A stretch of DNA of 64,000 nt from Takifugu bimaculatus (lineage: Eukaryota > Chordata > Actinopteri > Tetraodontiformes > Tetraodontidae): contig CP034985.2 of assembly GCA_004026145.2 (NCBI GenBank), positions 13,413,695 through 13,477,694 on the forward strand, read 5' to 3'. Every line of letters begins with the position of its first letter. The first letter of the stretch is position 1. Below, piece after piece: positions 13,301 through 24,800 of this stretch. A program made the translations under genes and the position numbers. The notes beneath the pieces were generated by a model. The model saw only the letters and a program-made list of their open reading frames with translations, was not told the origin of the DNA and ran no database searches.

Positions 13301-14297
13301 GTGAGAATGGAGGAAGATTCCTGAGAATGTTCCTCTGCAGTCTGCTGGCAGACATCCGCAGCTTTGCCAAGCACTGGGAGCACTGGCTCGCCTCCTCCCT
13401 GGAGAACCTCCCAGAATGCCTTGCAGCCAAGAAGCTCCCCATCGCACGTCACTTTGTTTCCTCCCTGAAGAGACAGACCTCCTTCCTTCACCTGGCGCAG
13501 GTCACTGACAGGATTATAGACGAGCGACAGACTCCAGCACAGTCTACACTGAGTGTTTTTTTTTATTCCACGCCGGTTCCAGATCGCCCGCCCGGCGCTG
13601 TTTGACCAGGCGGTGGTGACGGGCATGGTGTCAGACATCGACAGCATCGACCTCGGCAGCATCAGCTCGCAGCCTCTGCTCAGCATGAATGCCAACGGAG
13701 AGTCGGACCCTGATATTTACTCGGAGTGTAAGTCCATACTGTGGGCGCGTGCACGAGATTCACGTTAAAGTGGAGATTCGCTATTAATCAAGGTTCTCCT
13801 CCAGATGATTCCATCACCGTTTTCCAGGAGCTGAAGGAGCTTCTGAGGAAGAACGCCACCGTGGAGTCCTTCATCGAGTGGCTGGACTCTGTTTTGGAGC
13901 ACAAAGTCATCAAGGTAGCAGCTGCTTGAATGTCAGCGCGGTTGTTACTGAAAACAAATGTCCAGCAATTGGTTCTGGTTCTGGTTCTGTGTCTCTGAGC
14001 AGCCTGGAAAGCAGAGCGGTCGGTCGGTGAAGAAGCGAGCTCAGGATTTCCTCCTCAGGTGGAGCTTCTTTGGTGCCAGAGTGATGCACAACCTGACGCT
14101 CAACAACGCCTCCAGCTTTGGTAAGAGCCAGCATGATGACTGCCCCTGGTGGTGGGCTACAGTATAGGTCAAGGGTGACAGACCCACTTTAATAAAATAG
14201 CATCCAAACATAACTGAACGCAATAAACCATGAACTGGATCCACCTGCAGCTAATTGATTTTGTGCTCCCTAAATCAATCACACATGCAAGCGCGCA

Positions 14298-14348
<51 letters not shown>

Positions 14349-14512
14349 CTTGCAGCAGATTGCTACAATAGCACCATAAATTGTAATGGCCACAGTGTCC
14401 CTGATTAAACAGTCTTATCAGCAGGCCACGTGCTCTCTGTTCAAACACACGCAGACAGGGAACGTGGACGCGAATAAACACGAACCATTTGGTGGCCTCC
14501 ACACTGAAGTCC

Positions 14513-14545
<33 letters not shown>

Positions 14546-16742
14546 AGAAGGTTTCAAACAAAGAGCTGATTGATCCTCAAAGTCAAACACCAGATTCGGG
14601 GGAGGCTCAGCTGCAGTCGGGGAGTCAAATGTCTGTTAGCTGATAAACTCTGGCAGTTTGGAGTTGCCCTCCGTTACATTCTGGTGTCTACAGGTTCCTT
14701 CCACCTGATCAGGATGCTGTTGGATGAATACATCCTGCTGGCTCTGGAGACTCAGTTCAACAATGAAAAGGAGCAGGACCTGCAGAACCTGCTGGATAAA
14801 TACATGAAAAATGCAGGTATGCTGACGCCCTCTGGACCTGCAGCAGCACCCAAACACATACAAACAATTCGTCCATCAAAACAACGACTCGATCTAAGAT
14901 AATCTAGCTGTAGCAACACGTGCCGTCTTGTTCTCAGACGCGAGTAAAGCGGCGTTCACGGCGTCCCCCAGTTCCTGCTTCTTGGCGAATCGGAACAAAG
15001 CCAGTGCCGTCACTGACCAGTCAGTGAAGAATGAGTCTCTGGGGGAACACACTTACATGGCTTTTTCCAACAATCAGCCGCTGCCTGTCGAAACGAGCGC
15101 CGTCATCTACCAGGGGACAGATTCCACGGGCTTCCCAACTTCAGGTAAAGCGGCTAAAACGATAGTTTCATAAACAAACGCAGTTTAATGTTTTTTTGTC
15201 TCTCTCTAGTTGGGCAGATGGACTTCTCTCAGGTCAGCGTCCCCCTCATGACACCTCCTATCTCTCCAGCTGCGTTGGTGCATCGAGGTTCTGTCATCAA
15301 TCAGGGGCCGCTAACAGGGAGACCCCTGACGTCCTCGTCCACCACCTGCCCGTCGTCGTCCTCCTCTTCCTCCTGTCTGCCTTCTCTCAGTCCTGTGGCT
15401 CAAAACAGCCCCTGCGCCTCGTTCCCAGAGAACCTGTACCATTGCTTACCTCAGACCAACTCTGGTTTCTTCCAAACCAGCAGCAGCTCAGGCTCCAACT
15501 ACCAGCCAGCACTCAGGTCAGCGTAACAATGTGCATTTGATTACTTCATTTACATTTTACTTTCAATTTGGAGCTCCTGGAACAGATAAGCCTGAAATAG
15601 AACTAATCCATGTGAACTGGCCTGACTGACGTTGGTGTCAGTTTTTCTATGGACTGACCTATTTACCAGCCTATAATCGACCGTCTCTGTCACCACAAAC
15701 ATCTGACTCTGATGATCTTTATCTGTGTCTCAGGTCTCAGACGCACAGCCAGTGTCTGGTACCAGCTCAGTCCCAAGCACCATCTCTGGCCTACCACCTC
15801 TCTCGGTACCCATCATTCAACGAACAACAAGCCACTAAAGATGTGTTCTACAGCCATCATCACCCTGCAGGCCCTTACTCATCTATCAGCACCAAATCCT
15901 CGCTGGCGCCTTACGGCCCGCCAGTCCGACCAGCATCCAGTTACAGCTCGGGCTCTGATCCAGTTCAGAGTGAGCAAGGACTGGACGCTCAGACAGCAGC
16001 TCAGATTCTGGACTCGGCAGAAGGTTTTGGATTCATGGGGGTTGGCCTGAACACCCCAGGCAGCGGGTGTCAGGGTCACCCCTACTCTGCTGCGGGACAC
16101 AGTGGTAATTCATAATATTTGGTTCCCTTTAGAGACCTTTTGTTTCTCACATTATTATCTGGGTTGGAATTCACCACAAGTCTGTGCTAATGTCACTAAG
16201 CCAACTTTATTTGGCTCATTCCTAAAAACCACATCAACCCAAATAGTGCTTTGGACTCCCGCTATAACCAAAAATATCCCCCTTCTAGTCTCAGGTTACT
16301 ACGGGCACAGCAGTTACCTGGACAACCAGCGGATGACATCGCTGGTTGACCAGCACGTGTCCGTCATCAGCAGCGTTAGCAGTCTCCGGCCGTTCTCCTC
16401 CGTCTACGCCGATGTCCACGACCCGCTGAACATCCTGGATGAACCAGGAAGGAAGACGACAGGAGCGTACTTCACCGAGTCTGAACCTGGAACAGGTCAG
16501 CAGAATATTTATATGTAAAGTAACAGGGAGGCAACTGCACCAATATCTGAAAGTCTTTATATTTCTGTAAACCCCAACCCTCCACAGGCTCGGCTCCCTG
16601 CATGTTCAGCGTTTCTTCGCCGTTTCCCCCCCAGGACACGGTCCTCAGCCAGCGGGTGCCCTCGTCCTCGGAGGTCCAGGACCTGGTCTCCTCACTGCCG
16701 CCCATCAACACTGTATTCATGGGAACTGGAGGAGTCCAGTGA
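10363..16742 (+). CDS. rfx6: RFX6 winged-helix transcription factor
   Basis: RFX6 acts downstream of neurogenin 3 in islet and enteroendocrine cells and binds X-box DNA as a nuclear factor. Twenty coding exons join in phase to 945 aa (human protein about 930): 10363-10501, 11240-11399, 11940-12063, 12145-12206, 12319-12396, 12519-12546, 12702-12809, 12880-12957, 13033-13146, 13219-13268, 13341-13500, 13583-13727, 13805-13914, 14003-14120, 14694-14816, 14938-15144, 15210-15516, 15734-16104, 16295-16495, 16588-16742. The RFX DNA-binding domain (about residues 93-190) shows LQWLEENYIVCEGVCLPR and GHSKYHYYGIGIK. The B, C and dimerisation regions follow (HFWQGMPDHLLPLLENPV, then RAQDFLLRWSFFGARVM). 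The last third is Ser/Pro/Gln-rich and ends PINTVFMGTGGVQ, the conserved RFX6 tail. All junctions are GT-AG. The N-terminus before exon 2 is the least conserved part, and upstream noncoding exons are not resolved. Confidence 0.97.
11619..11935 (+). repeat. Dispersed fish repeat in rfx6 intron 2
   Basis: This carries the widespread teleost repeat motif CTCAAGGTTTCTTCCTGTTA followed by a degenerate TTTTTCCTTGCCACTG-like segment (about 11838-11882). A related copy in the opposite orientation lies at about 20045-20110. It ends almost against the exon 3 acceptor at 11939. Family assignment (SINE or LINE tail) is uncertain. Confidence 0.6.
14288..14347. repeat. (GCAC)n/(CA)n microsatellite in rfx6 intron 14
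   Basis: GCAC tetramers pass into a pure CA run. A second CA run lies in the same intron at about 14513-14540. Confidence 0.95.
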
Positions 16743-17002
16743 TACAGGAAAAACAAACTGGTACAAGAGTTCGGGACTTTTAAGTGGGATCCGACTGAGG
16801 CTTTGGTGGCGAGCGAGCTGCATGCATACAGGAAAGCTACACTTTACTTTTTTCTTTGCGGATGATGTGATTATATTTATTTGTGACATGAACTGGTATA
16901 TACTGGGTTGGCATGGTGTCTATTCAGGTGCAGGAATTCATCATATGTATTTTGAAAATATGATTGTGGTCTTGAGTACTTCCATTAGTGTAAATTGTTG
17001 TA

Positions 17003-17008
17003 AATAAA
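17003..17008 (+). terminator. rfx6 poly(A) signal
   Basis: AATAAA lies 261 bases after the rfx6 stop codon. It is followed by a GT/T-rich stretch (about 17023-17040), as expected of a cleavage site. Confidence 0.75.
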
Positions 17009-19949
17009 TATTTCTAAGTCAGCGCTGTGCTGTTTTTATTAGAGTCTACTGTTATAGAGCTTAATTAGTCAGACGCATTAACCGATATGAAGATGCCATG
17101 GGGGGGGGGGGGGGGGCAACACAAAATAGTTTTTTATTCAGCAACTGCAGGGATTAATAGAAGTTACAAATATAAAACCCTACAAATTAATATATTCAAA
17201 CAATAAATGATTTTGAAGCTGGATTCTGTTTCTAAGTGTGCTCCTTTTCATTTTTGTCCAATCAGATTTTTCTCACATGAGAATCCAAAGTCAGAAAAAG
17301 CCGATTCATCTGAGTCGGACGGTGTTTCCCTCCTCCCTGATGGTTCTTTTTATCAGTGCTGGAGGAAAAATCCATTTTAGGTGCTCGTGTGGCAGCCCGG
17401 GGACAGATGGTGGCGCATGTAATGATTACAGAATCCCCACGTTAAAATACTTTAATTACTAAGTCAATAACGCTGCAACAATTGCCGGAGCTTTAGTGTA
17501 AAAACAACAGAAGGCAGAAGGCAAACTTTGGGCCAATGTTTAACTAGAACTTTGCATTAGAGCCGATGGACACAGCCTGCATCCCTGAGAGGAGCCCCCT
17601 TTAGAATTCATGATAATAACACACTTAAAGCTGGACATTTCCTCCCTCAAAGAAAAAGCAAAACTCTGGCACACGTCACATCGGTTTGATTTAATTGTAT
17701 CTTGAAAATAAAAGGTTTAGTCCACATACTAGGTGACGATTCAGAGCAATTATGAAAGGTCGAATACAAATAATGCACTACAATTTAATGTTGTTATATA
17801 ATTCATTTTTATTTGATACATTCTAATTTTGTATTCATTTGGATTAAACTATGCATTGTATTTTACATGAGTTTTCCAACAGAAATGGTTAATTGTTTGC
17901 AGCCCTACATTATTTCAAATATCGTCATTAAAATCTGTGATGGATCCCTTATTCCCCCAGTGATTAGAATCATTCTCATCAATGTCCACATGGTGTCAGT
18001 CCTCACTCGGACCAGTTCTGTGATCCCTGAGGCCACTAGTGTGGACAGAAGACTGAAAGAAGTTCTCCAACTGTCCATCAGAGGGCATCAAACCTACATG
18101 TTAACAGCAGTGTGAAGTCTAGAGAGGGGGAGCAGATCCAAGGAGCAGGATGATTGCTGTGCCCTTCAAAGAAGTCTCTGAAAATGTCTTTCACTGCGGC
18201 AAATCCAAGGCCTCTATTCACCAAATTAAGCGAAATGCCGAGAATGAACAACTTTTCACCGTTTTATTGATCCTCCACCTGCCAGCTTAGCTGAGGTTTT
18301 CACTGTAAAGGTGAGGAGGGCAATTAAACCCAACACAAAGTCAGTGATTACACACAAAAAACCCTTCACATTGCAATAATGGTTCCAGGAATATTCAACC
18401 CCCCCAACCTGTACCTTCCACTTGCATTTATAGATTTGATTGGATATAAGCTTTCCAAGAGTCTTATACGACACAGCCGATTCTGACAAATTCCTTCCAA
18501 ACGCAGAAAACGAACACTTTGTTGCTTTTCTTTGTGAATTAAAAATGAAAGAAAAACAAAGGTGACTACGTCCACACTGTCGGTTCCACACTGACAACTG
18601 ATCTTGGCGGCTCAGCCCGGGTGGAGCACCCTAATCCGGAGCGCCGATCACACCCACGCATGTTGACCTCAATTAGGCATCAAAGACTGACTGAAACCTG
18701 TGGTCGGAGTCCTTTGATGTCACCCGTCAGTCATCTTTTCTGCTGATCTGAAGTTTTAACGCCAGAGACACGTTTCCAGACCACAGCCGGCCACGTGTGT
18801 GTGCACGACGCCTTTAATTCCGATAAAAGCGCACGAGAAAAGCAAAACCTTCAGGTGAGCCACTTCAACACAATGGTGCTTCAAGCATTTTACTTCAAGT
18901 GACGCCTTGGTTTGTCTTGACATTTTTGACATAATTTCAGGTTGGAGAAATTAGCGCTTGAAAGTGAATGAGGACAGGTTTTAGAAGATAAACGCAGCTG
19001 CAGTCGAGCTTGGGGTAGGTAAAAGACAGAGGCTCTTGCTCAACTTGTCTCACCTTGGCAGGATGGAAATACTCATTATTGTTTGCGTAATTATGTCTTT
19101 AGCACCACTTCAATGACTGTTTAATCAAATTAAAGTTGAATTTAATTTGAGTTTAAATTGTGCAAGGCTCTGCAGCGAACCGCTCGTTTTCCCTTTTTGT
19201 GACCTTGCATTTATTTTTCATCAGTCTTCATGTTCTCAAGTGTGTATTAAGCGTATAAATGCTTCCTTTAAGATATAAAGCATAGCTGCAGGGGGAGGGG
19301 GGGCTGTTTCTCAAATTAACATAATGGTTTAAGTTAAAGTGTCTTCTTTTTGTGTCAATGGTACGAGCTGAAAGGCAAGCAGGGCACAGACACACACCCA
19401 TGTTACTTTATTTCAATGTCTGGCATGAATAGATGTTTAAATGCTCTCAAACTCCAATAAAAAGACACAATAAATGAAGGTAAATAAGAAAAAGTTAGAA
19501 AAATGGAGAATATTGAGGACTGAACCTGCGTGTGTTCCATTGCAGCTCTGTATATTCAGCCTGTAAGACCTTCAAGGTAAAAGCTTTCTTTGTGGCCTCT
19601 TTGTGTAAATCAAACATACTGTAAATGTGGCCACCATTGAGATAAAATAAAGATGGACAATATGCCAGTGAACTAATTTTGTTTGAACCGTTCCACATAG
19701 ATTGTTCTGAAATGTACATCGTGTAAGATTAACTAAAATCAGTTCTGTGGTTTGGAATTTTAAAAAAAAAACGTGGATCCTGCCTACCCAGAGAGCCTAG
19801 TTCCCTGACCAGTTCTCCTCCAGTCAGAAAATTCTTAGCTGCTCTTTTGGCCAGCAGCTCCACTGGTTTCCAGTTGGCCAGAACAGCTTATGACATTCAC
19901 ATAGTTCTAGATGGTGAAGCTGTCGGTTAGGATTTATTGCAGATGATAG

Positions 19950-20370
19950 TAATATTCAAATCAAATCAAATTACATCAATCTTTATATAGCGTCTGTCAC
20001 AATCATAATTGTTTCTAGGCGCTTTCCAGAATCCCAGGGTCTGACCCCCAACAAGCAACCGTGGCAAGGAAAAACTCCCTTTTAACAGGTAGAAACCTTG
20101 AGAAGGACCAGGCTTGTATAGGGGGACCCTCCTGCTGATGGCTGGGTAGAGAGTGAGGGGGGGGGGCAGGTAGAGGACAGGAGAGGAGAGGAGAGGAGAG
20201 GAGAGGAGAGGAGAGGAGAGGAGAGGAGAGGAGAGGAGAGGAGAGGAGAGTCAGCCTCCCGTACCTGGACAGAGAGCTAGTTCTACAGCAGGGGGGCTGG
20301 TGGCTAAATGCTCGGCCCCCCATTCTACCTTTAAAGACTCTGGGGACCACAAGTAGACCAGCATTCTGAG
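19950..20370 (-). repeat. Fish interspersed repeat next to LINE fragment
   Basis: A TTTATATAGCG start and a GGCAAGGAAAAACTCCCTTT segment are hallmarks of a common teleost dispersed repeat, in opposite orientation to the rfx6 intron 2 copy. A GGAGA array interrupts it at about 20178-20250. Confidence 0.55.
20178..20250. repeat. (GGAGA)n pentanucleotide array
   Basis: About 14 near-perfect GGAGA units, fully polypurine on the plus strand. Confidence 0.95.
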
Positions 20371-20870
20371 AGCTGGAGCGGTCTATTGGGCTGGTAAGGT
20401 GGTCCTGGGATCAGCAGAGGGATCACTTCCTTAAACTTAGCTACAGCATTATCTGAAAGACATCTGCTATAGTGAGACTGAGCTCTGAGCATAGAAGAAT
20501 CCTTAATCATAAATGTGAAAGTGATCAAAGAATGGTCTGACAGGAGTGGGTTCTGAGGGAACACTGACACATGTTCTACCTCAACACCATAAGTCAGAAC
20601 TAGATCTAGGGTGTGGTTGAAGCTATGAGTTGGTTGGTTTATCTGCTGGAGGAAACCAACTGACTCAAGTAATGAAATGAAGCCATTTCTAAAGCTGTCA
20701 TTTATAACGTCCATATGGATATTAAAGTCTCCAATGATAATGACTTTATCTGTTCTGAGGACCAAGTCAGATAAGAAGTCTAAGAACTCGGACAGGAACT
20801 CTGAATGTGGCCCAGCAGGGGGCCGATATACAACTACAAACAGAAGTGGCTTTTCTGTCCTTCCAGTTCA
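20331..20870 (-). mobile_element. LINE endonuclease fragment
   Basis: The minus strand encodes an apurinic-endonuclease-like segment. It contains VYRPPAGPHSEF, then VIIIGDFNIHMD, then a THSFNHTLDLVLT region and LLSDHSLITF, which is the order of conserved EN motifs in L2/CR1/Rex-type non-LTR elements. No reverse transcriptase follows, and the frame ends at 20331 against the neighbouring repeat. This is a dead truncated copy, and I infer it is not a host gene. Confidence 0.85.
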
Positions 20871-21829
20871 GATGGGTGATGCCAAGAGTCAGGCTTTCAG
20901 ATGAACTGGGGCCATGTTTTGGTCTGGGATTAATTAATAACTTGGAGTGATAGATTGCTGATATTAAGTCCTACTTTAATTCCCTGTTTCACTGGTTCTG
21001 ATCCAACCTTCCATCCAAGTTAACTTTATTTTTGCCGCCTCTGCTTGGCTAAAAAGTTTGGATAAAAATGTCAGAGCTCCAGTTTGTCCTTTTTTATATA
21101 GCTTTGTCCTTCGCCGGTCAGCGAGTAGCCAAGCATAAAAAAATAATGCAGTCCCGTTATGTATGTACCAACCTTGGTATAAAACGCGGAGCTAAACATG
21201 CATTTACCACCTGCAGACGCACACAAGCCTCCAAGTTCACACACGCCTTTCACCATGTAATCATTATATTTCTGCCGTCTCCACAAAGTGTAGCCTACGT
21301 TCTCTCCTTCTCCAAGTTGTCTGGCCTTTAATGAGCTTTATCAAACGGGGACCATTCATGCAGAGTCAGAGAGCTTTGGCCTCACCTTGAATGGGAACTC
21401 TGGTCTTTTGAAATTAGCCTCTGACGGCCCGACCGTTCTCAGACTTTAACATCGAAAACTCCTTGTGATGTTTTATTGATCAAAGTACACACTCTTCTTA
21501 TTGATAGAACTTACTCAAGGACCCCCCCCCCCCTTAATTCTCTGAATGACATTGTGACAAAACACACACCCGGCTGCACTTCTGCCATCAGCCCCTGTTC
21601 CCCTGTTAACATTTCCAGTAACTTTACCAGTTAGTTTGCTGGTAATCTGTGTGGTTTGGGTTTTTACTGCACCTCTGGAAGCTCTGCTTAGATCAGTCTG
21701 ATGGGGAAGCAAAGCGGTTGGATCCTCCTTTAGCTATGCTGACTTGGTTGTTTTGAGTCAACGTGCTAAGACGTCCTCGTCTGGCTAGTGAAACAGCCAA
21801 TGTGGTCCTCACTTTGCTGCATGTGTGAG

Positions 21830-21830
<1 letters not shown>

Positions 21831-21863
<33 letters not shown>
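21831..21863. repeat. (CA)n microsatellite
   Basis: About 16 CA units. Similar short CA/GT tracts occur at 22485-22503 and 26865-26918 in the same interval. Confidence 0.95.
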
Positions 21864-21865
<2 letters not shown>

Positions 21866-24800
21866 AAATCCTGAGGGAAAACTTGGGTCTTTTAGATTTG
21901 TTGGGTCCATTAGATTTGTTGGAGTCAGAACATCAACTTTTGAAGAGATCCTCCCTAAAATCCTGAAGGATTGATGCAATTTTTGGCTCAACAGTGTGAT
22001 GATTATGGGAAAGTGAGAATGAGAAATGAAAGGGAATTTACTACTAAATACTTCGTCCAAGGACATGGCGAGTCCTGTTGTCTGATGGGCTTTCACGGTA
22101 AAAGACAATCTGTTTTGTGAAGTCTTGTCCCTTGAACCTTGAGGAATTTGTTTCCATTTTTAATGCCACTTAATACATCTGAACAACATTTCAGCCCGTC
22201 TTGCTAATGGACACTGAACCAAGAGAACGGTCGCAACTCTTCAGAAAAAAAAAGATACTAAAGTGATTCCCTTTAAGTTAAATCACTCAGCAACATGAAA
22301 AAGTAAACTTAAAAAGAAATTTCTGTCCTTGAACAAACAACAGGCATGTTTTTCATCTCGTCTCGGTGAAGGCGAGATGGCACTTACTCTCAACGATAAT
22401 AGAAGAAAAACAAGACTTCTCCTCAAGATGTACCAGAACTTTCCCTCTGCCAAAGTTAGAAAACTTTCAGAGGACAATACGCTGCACACACACACACACA
22501 CACCATCAGACTTAGGCGACCCCTCTGGTCCAGGAGCAAATCAGGTCCAAAATAAGAGTTGCACCAATAGAAGAGTCTCATATGTGTCAAACCCAGGCGG
22601 AGGTGGGAGAAAGCCGGAGAGTTTTAAAAGAGGACCTCTGCACCGACACAGCGGAGTGGACAGAAGAGGAACCCAGAGAACACCTTCACAGCCACAGGTG
22701 GAACACACCTGACTTCCCCATGAGGCAGCTACTTCCCCCTCAAAACCGTCATCCGCCCTTGTGTGTTTTGTTCCTCGCGTTATTAGCGTGCAGACAGAGG
22801 CTGCGTCCGTATGTCTGGGGCATGCCTGTGTGTCCGCCTGCCTACCTGCCTGCCTACCGCCTATCTGTGGATGAATAAAGGTGTATTCTGTACCCCCACA
22901 CTGTCACCACCCTCTTACCCTCCCTCCCTGACCTTCTATTATGAGTTGCTTGGAGACTGGCAGAAAAGGAAGAGCTGTCCGGCTCTTTACGTGCTCCTTT
23001 CTCCCCCCTCCTCCACAGATCCTTCCATCCCTCATTCCTGTTTACCTTCGTCTCTCGAACCCGCCTTTGTTTCTTCTCCTTTTTTATATCAAACACGCTG
23101 TCGCTGTCTTCCAGCTCGCAGCAGCTCGTCCGCCCATACAATGTTGGTGGTGTCTGGGTAATAGGGTTTGCACACAAACACGCACACTCTCCCTTTATTC
23201 ACAGCTTTTCATTGTCCCCGCTCTTTCATTCACACGGTGCGAGACGCCGGCCTTGAGATAGATGGATGTTAGACCCTCTTTGCCCCCCTAAACATTTGAT
23301 TTGCACTGTCGGCCTCCACGTGTCCTCTGTTTATGATCATGCATCAATTACTGAAACTGCGTCTGTGTAACTAGAAGCTGGATTTATCAGCCACCCCCGG
23401 GCGAGTGGCCTTCAGCCTGTAAACCAATACAAGCACCAGCTATAATCCAAATTGATTGATTCCCATTAGCCCGTTGTGTGTTTTGCACCTGTGTTGCAGG
23501 GCATGAATGGGAGGAATATGTCACATACTGATCTTTCTCCTCTTAACAAGCCAATTTATTAGGTGGTTCCTGGGTCCTTGGTGATCGGGGGGGCTTTTCA
23601 TTAGCTGGCCTCTTCTCCTCCTCTCCCTCTTTATCCGCCAATTCAAAGAAAACCTTAAACAGAAAAAAAACACAAGACAGACAACGTTTTTTTCTTTCTT
23701 TCAGAGCCGGACAATGAAGAGATGCTGCACATGATTCCTCTTAATTAAGGAGCGGGACTATTCGGGGGGGTTTAATTAAGAGACTCCGAAAAGAAGCCAG
23801 AATGCAAGAAATGTTCATCAAATCTTCTGCCTTTGCTTTGCATAATCACCAGTTTTGCGACACCGGAATGATCCGGATGACTTCTGAGCCCCCGACTCCC
23901 ACAGTCGGACTCCCGGGTGATGGAATATATTTCCCCAACAAGTGTCGAGTCCCAGGGCCCAATGCCCGGTAACAAGAATGCAGCCGCTGCCCTGTCTGCC
24001 TTTATTCTCCACAACCCATTCAGCTAATCACCCACAGATCGGATAGAGAGGAATGAAAGCAAGAAAAGGCACTCGGGCGGTGAAAATGTAAAGCAGGACA
24101 TGTAATTAAAATGGTATTTAATGTTAAAAGAGCATCCTAATTAGCCTGTTTGGCTAACGTGTTCACAGTCTGATTGTCTTGTGTCATTAACAGTCAAATA
24201 TGACACCTTAGAAAATTGTAAACATCAAGAGCATGAAACTATAGATCAGACATCTTTTATTTATAGGCAAAGAAGAATCTATTATTAGTTAAAGAAGACA
24301 CATTTTTCAGAGTACCTTGGCAAAGCAGGCTAGTTGCTCCCTGGTGTTTGCCTGGTTGCCTGTTATTCCTGCCAACTATTGAACGTGTTAAACCAAACTA
24401 AAAGAAATGTTCGTATTCCAGAAATGCGATGTTGACGGTACAAACGGGAATGCAACAGCCAGGGCGCAACAACGGAAAGCGTGATGTGTGACAGAATAGT
24501 TTTCTGTAGTTTCCCCAGAAAACCGACTCGCAACTTCCAGTCACCTTGATTCTGAATGTAAAGATGCATAAATGGCTCAACAGCAACCACAAATAATGCT
24601 CCAAAATAAAAATAAAAAAGTGTCCCATCACAGTTACTGCAGCTAATCTTATCCAGGCCTGGCTATGTGTGCTACCTCTGGCTAACGTTCCCTCTGGTTC
24701 TAGGTCTATTTTGGTCAAATGAGGACAACAACTGTACCTAGCGTGACCCTCTGAGGCGGCTCACACTCGCTGCTGACGGTTTTCCTGCCACCGTTTGACC

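Noticed and set aside
20331..20765. Host nuclease gene
   Set aside because: The GDFNIHMD and SDH motifs are those of a LINE endonuclease; the fragment is truncated and set among repeats.
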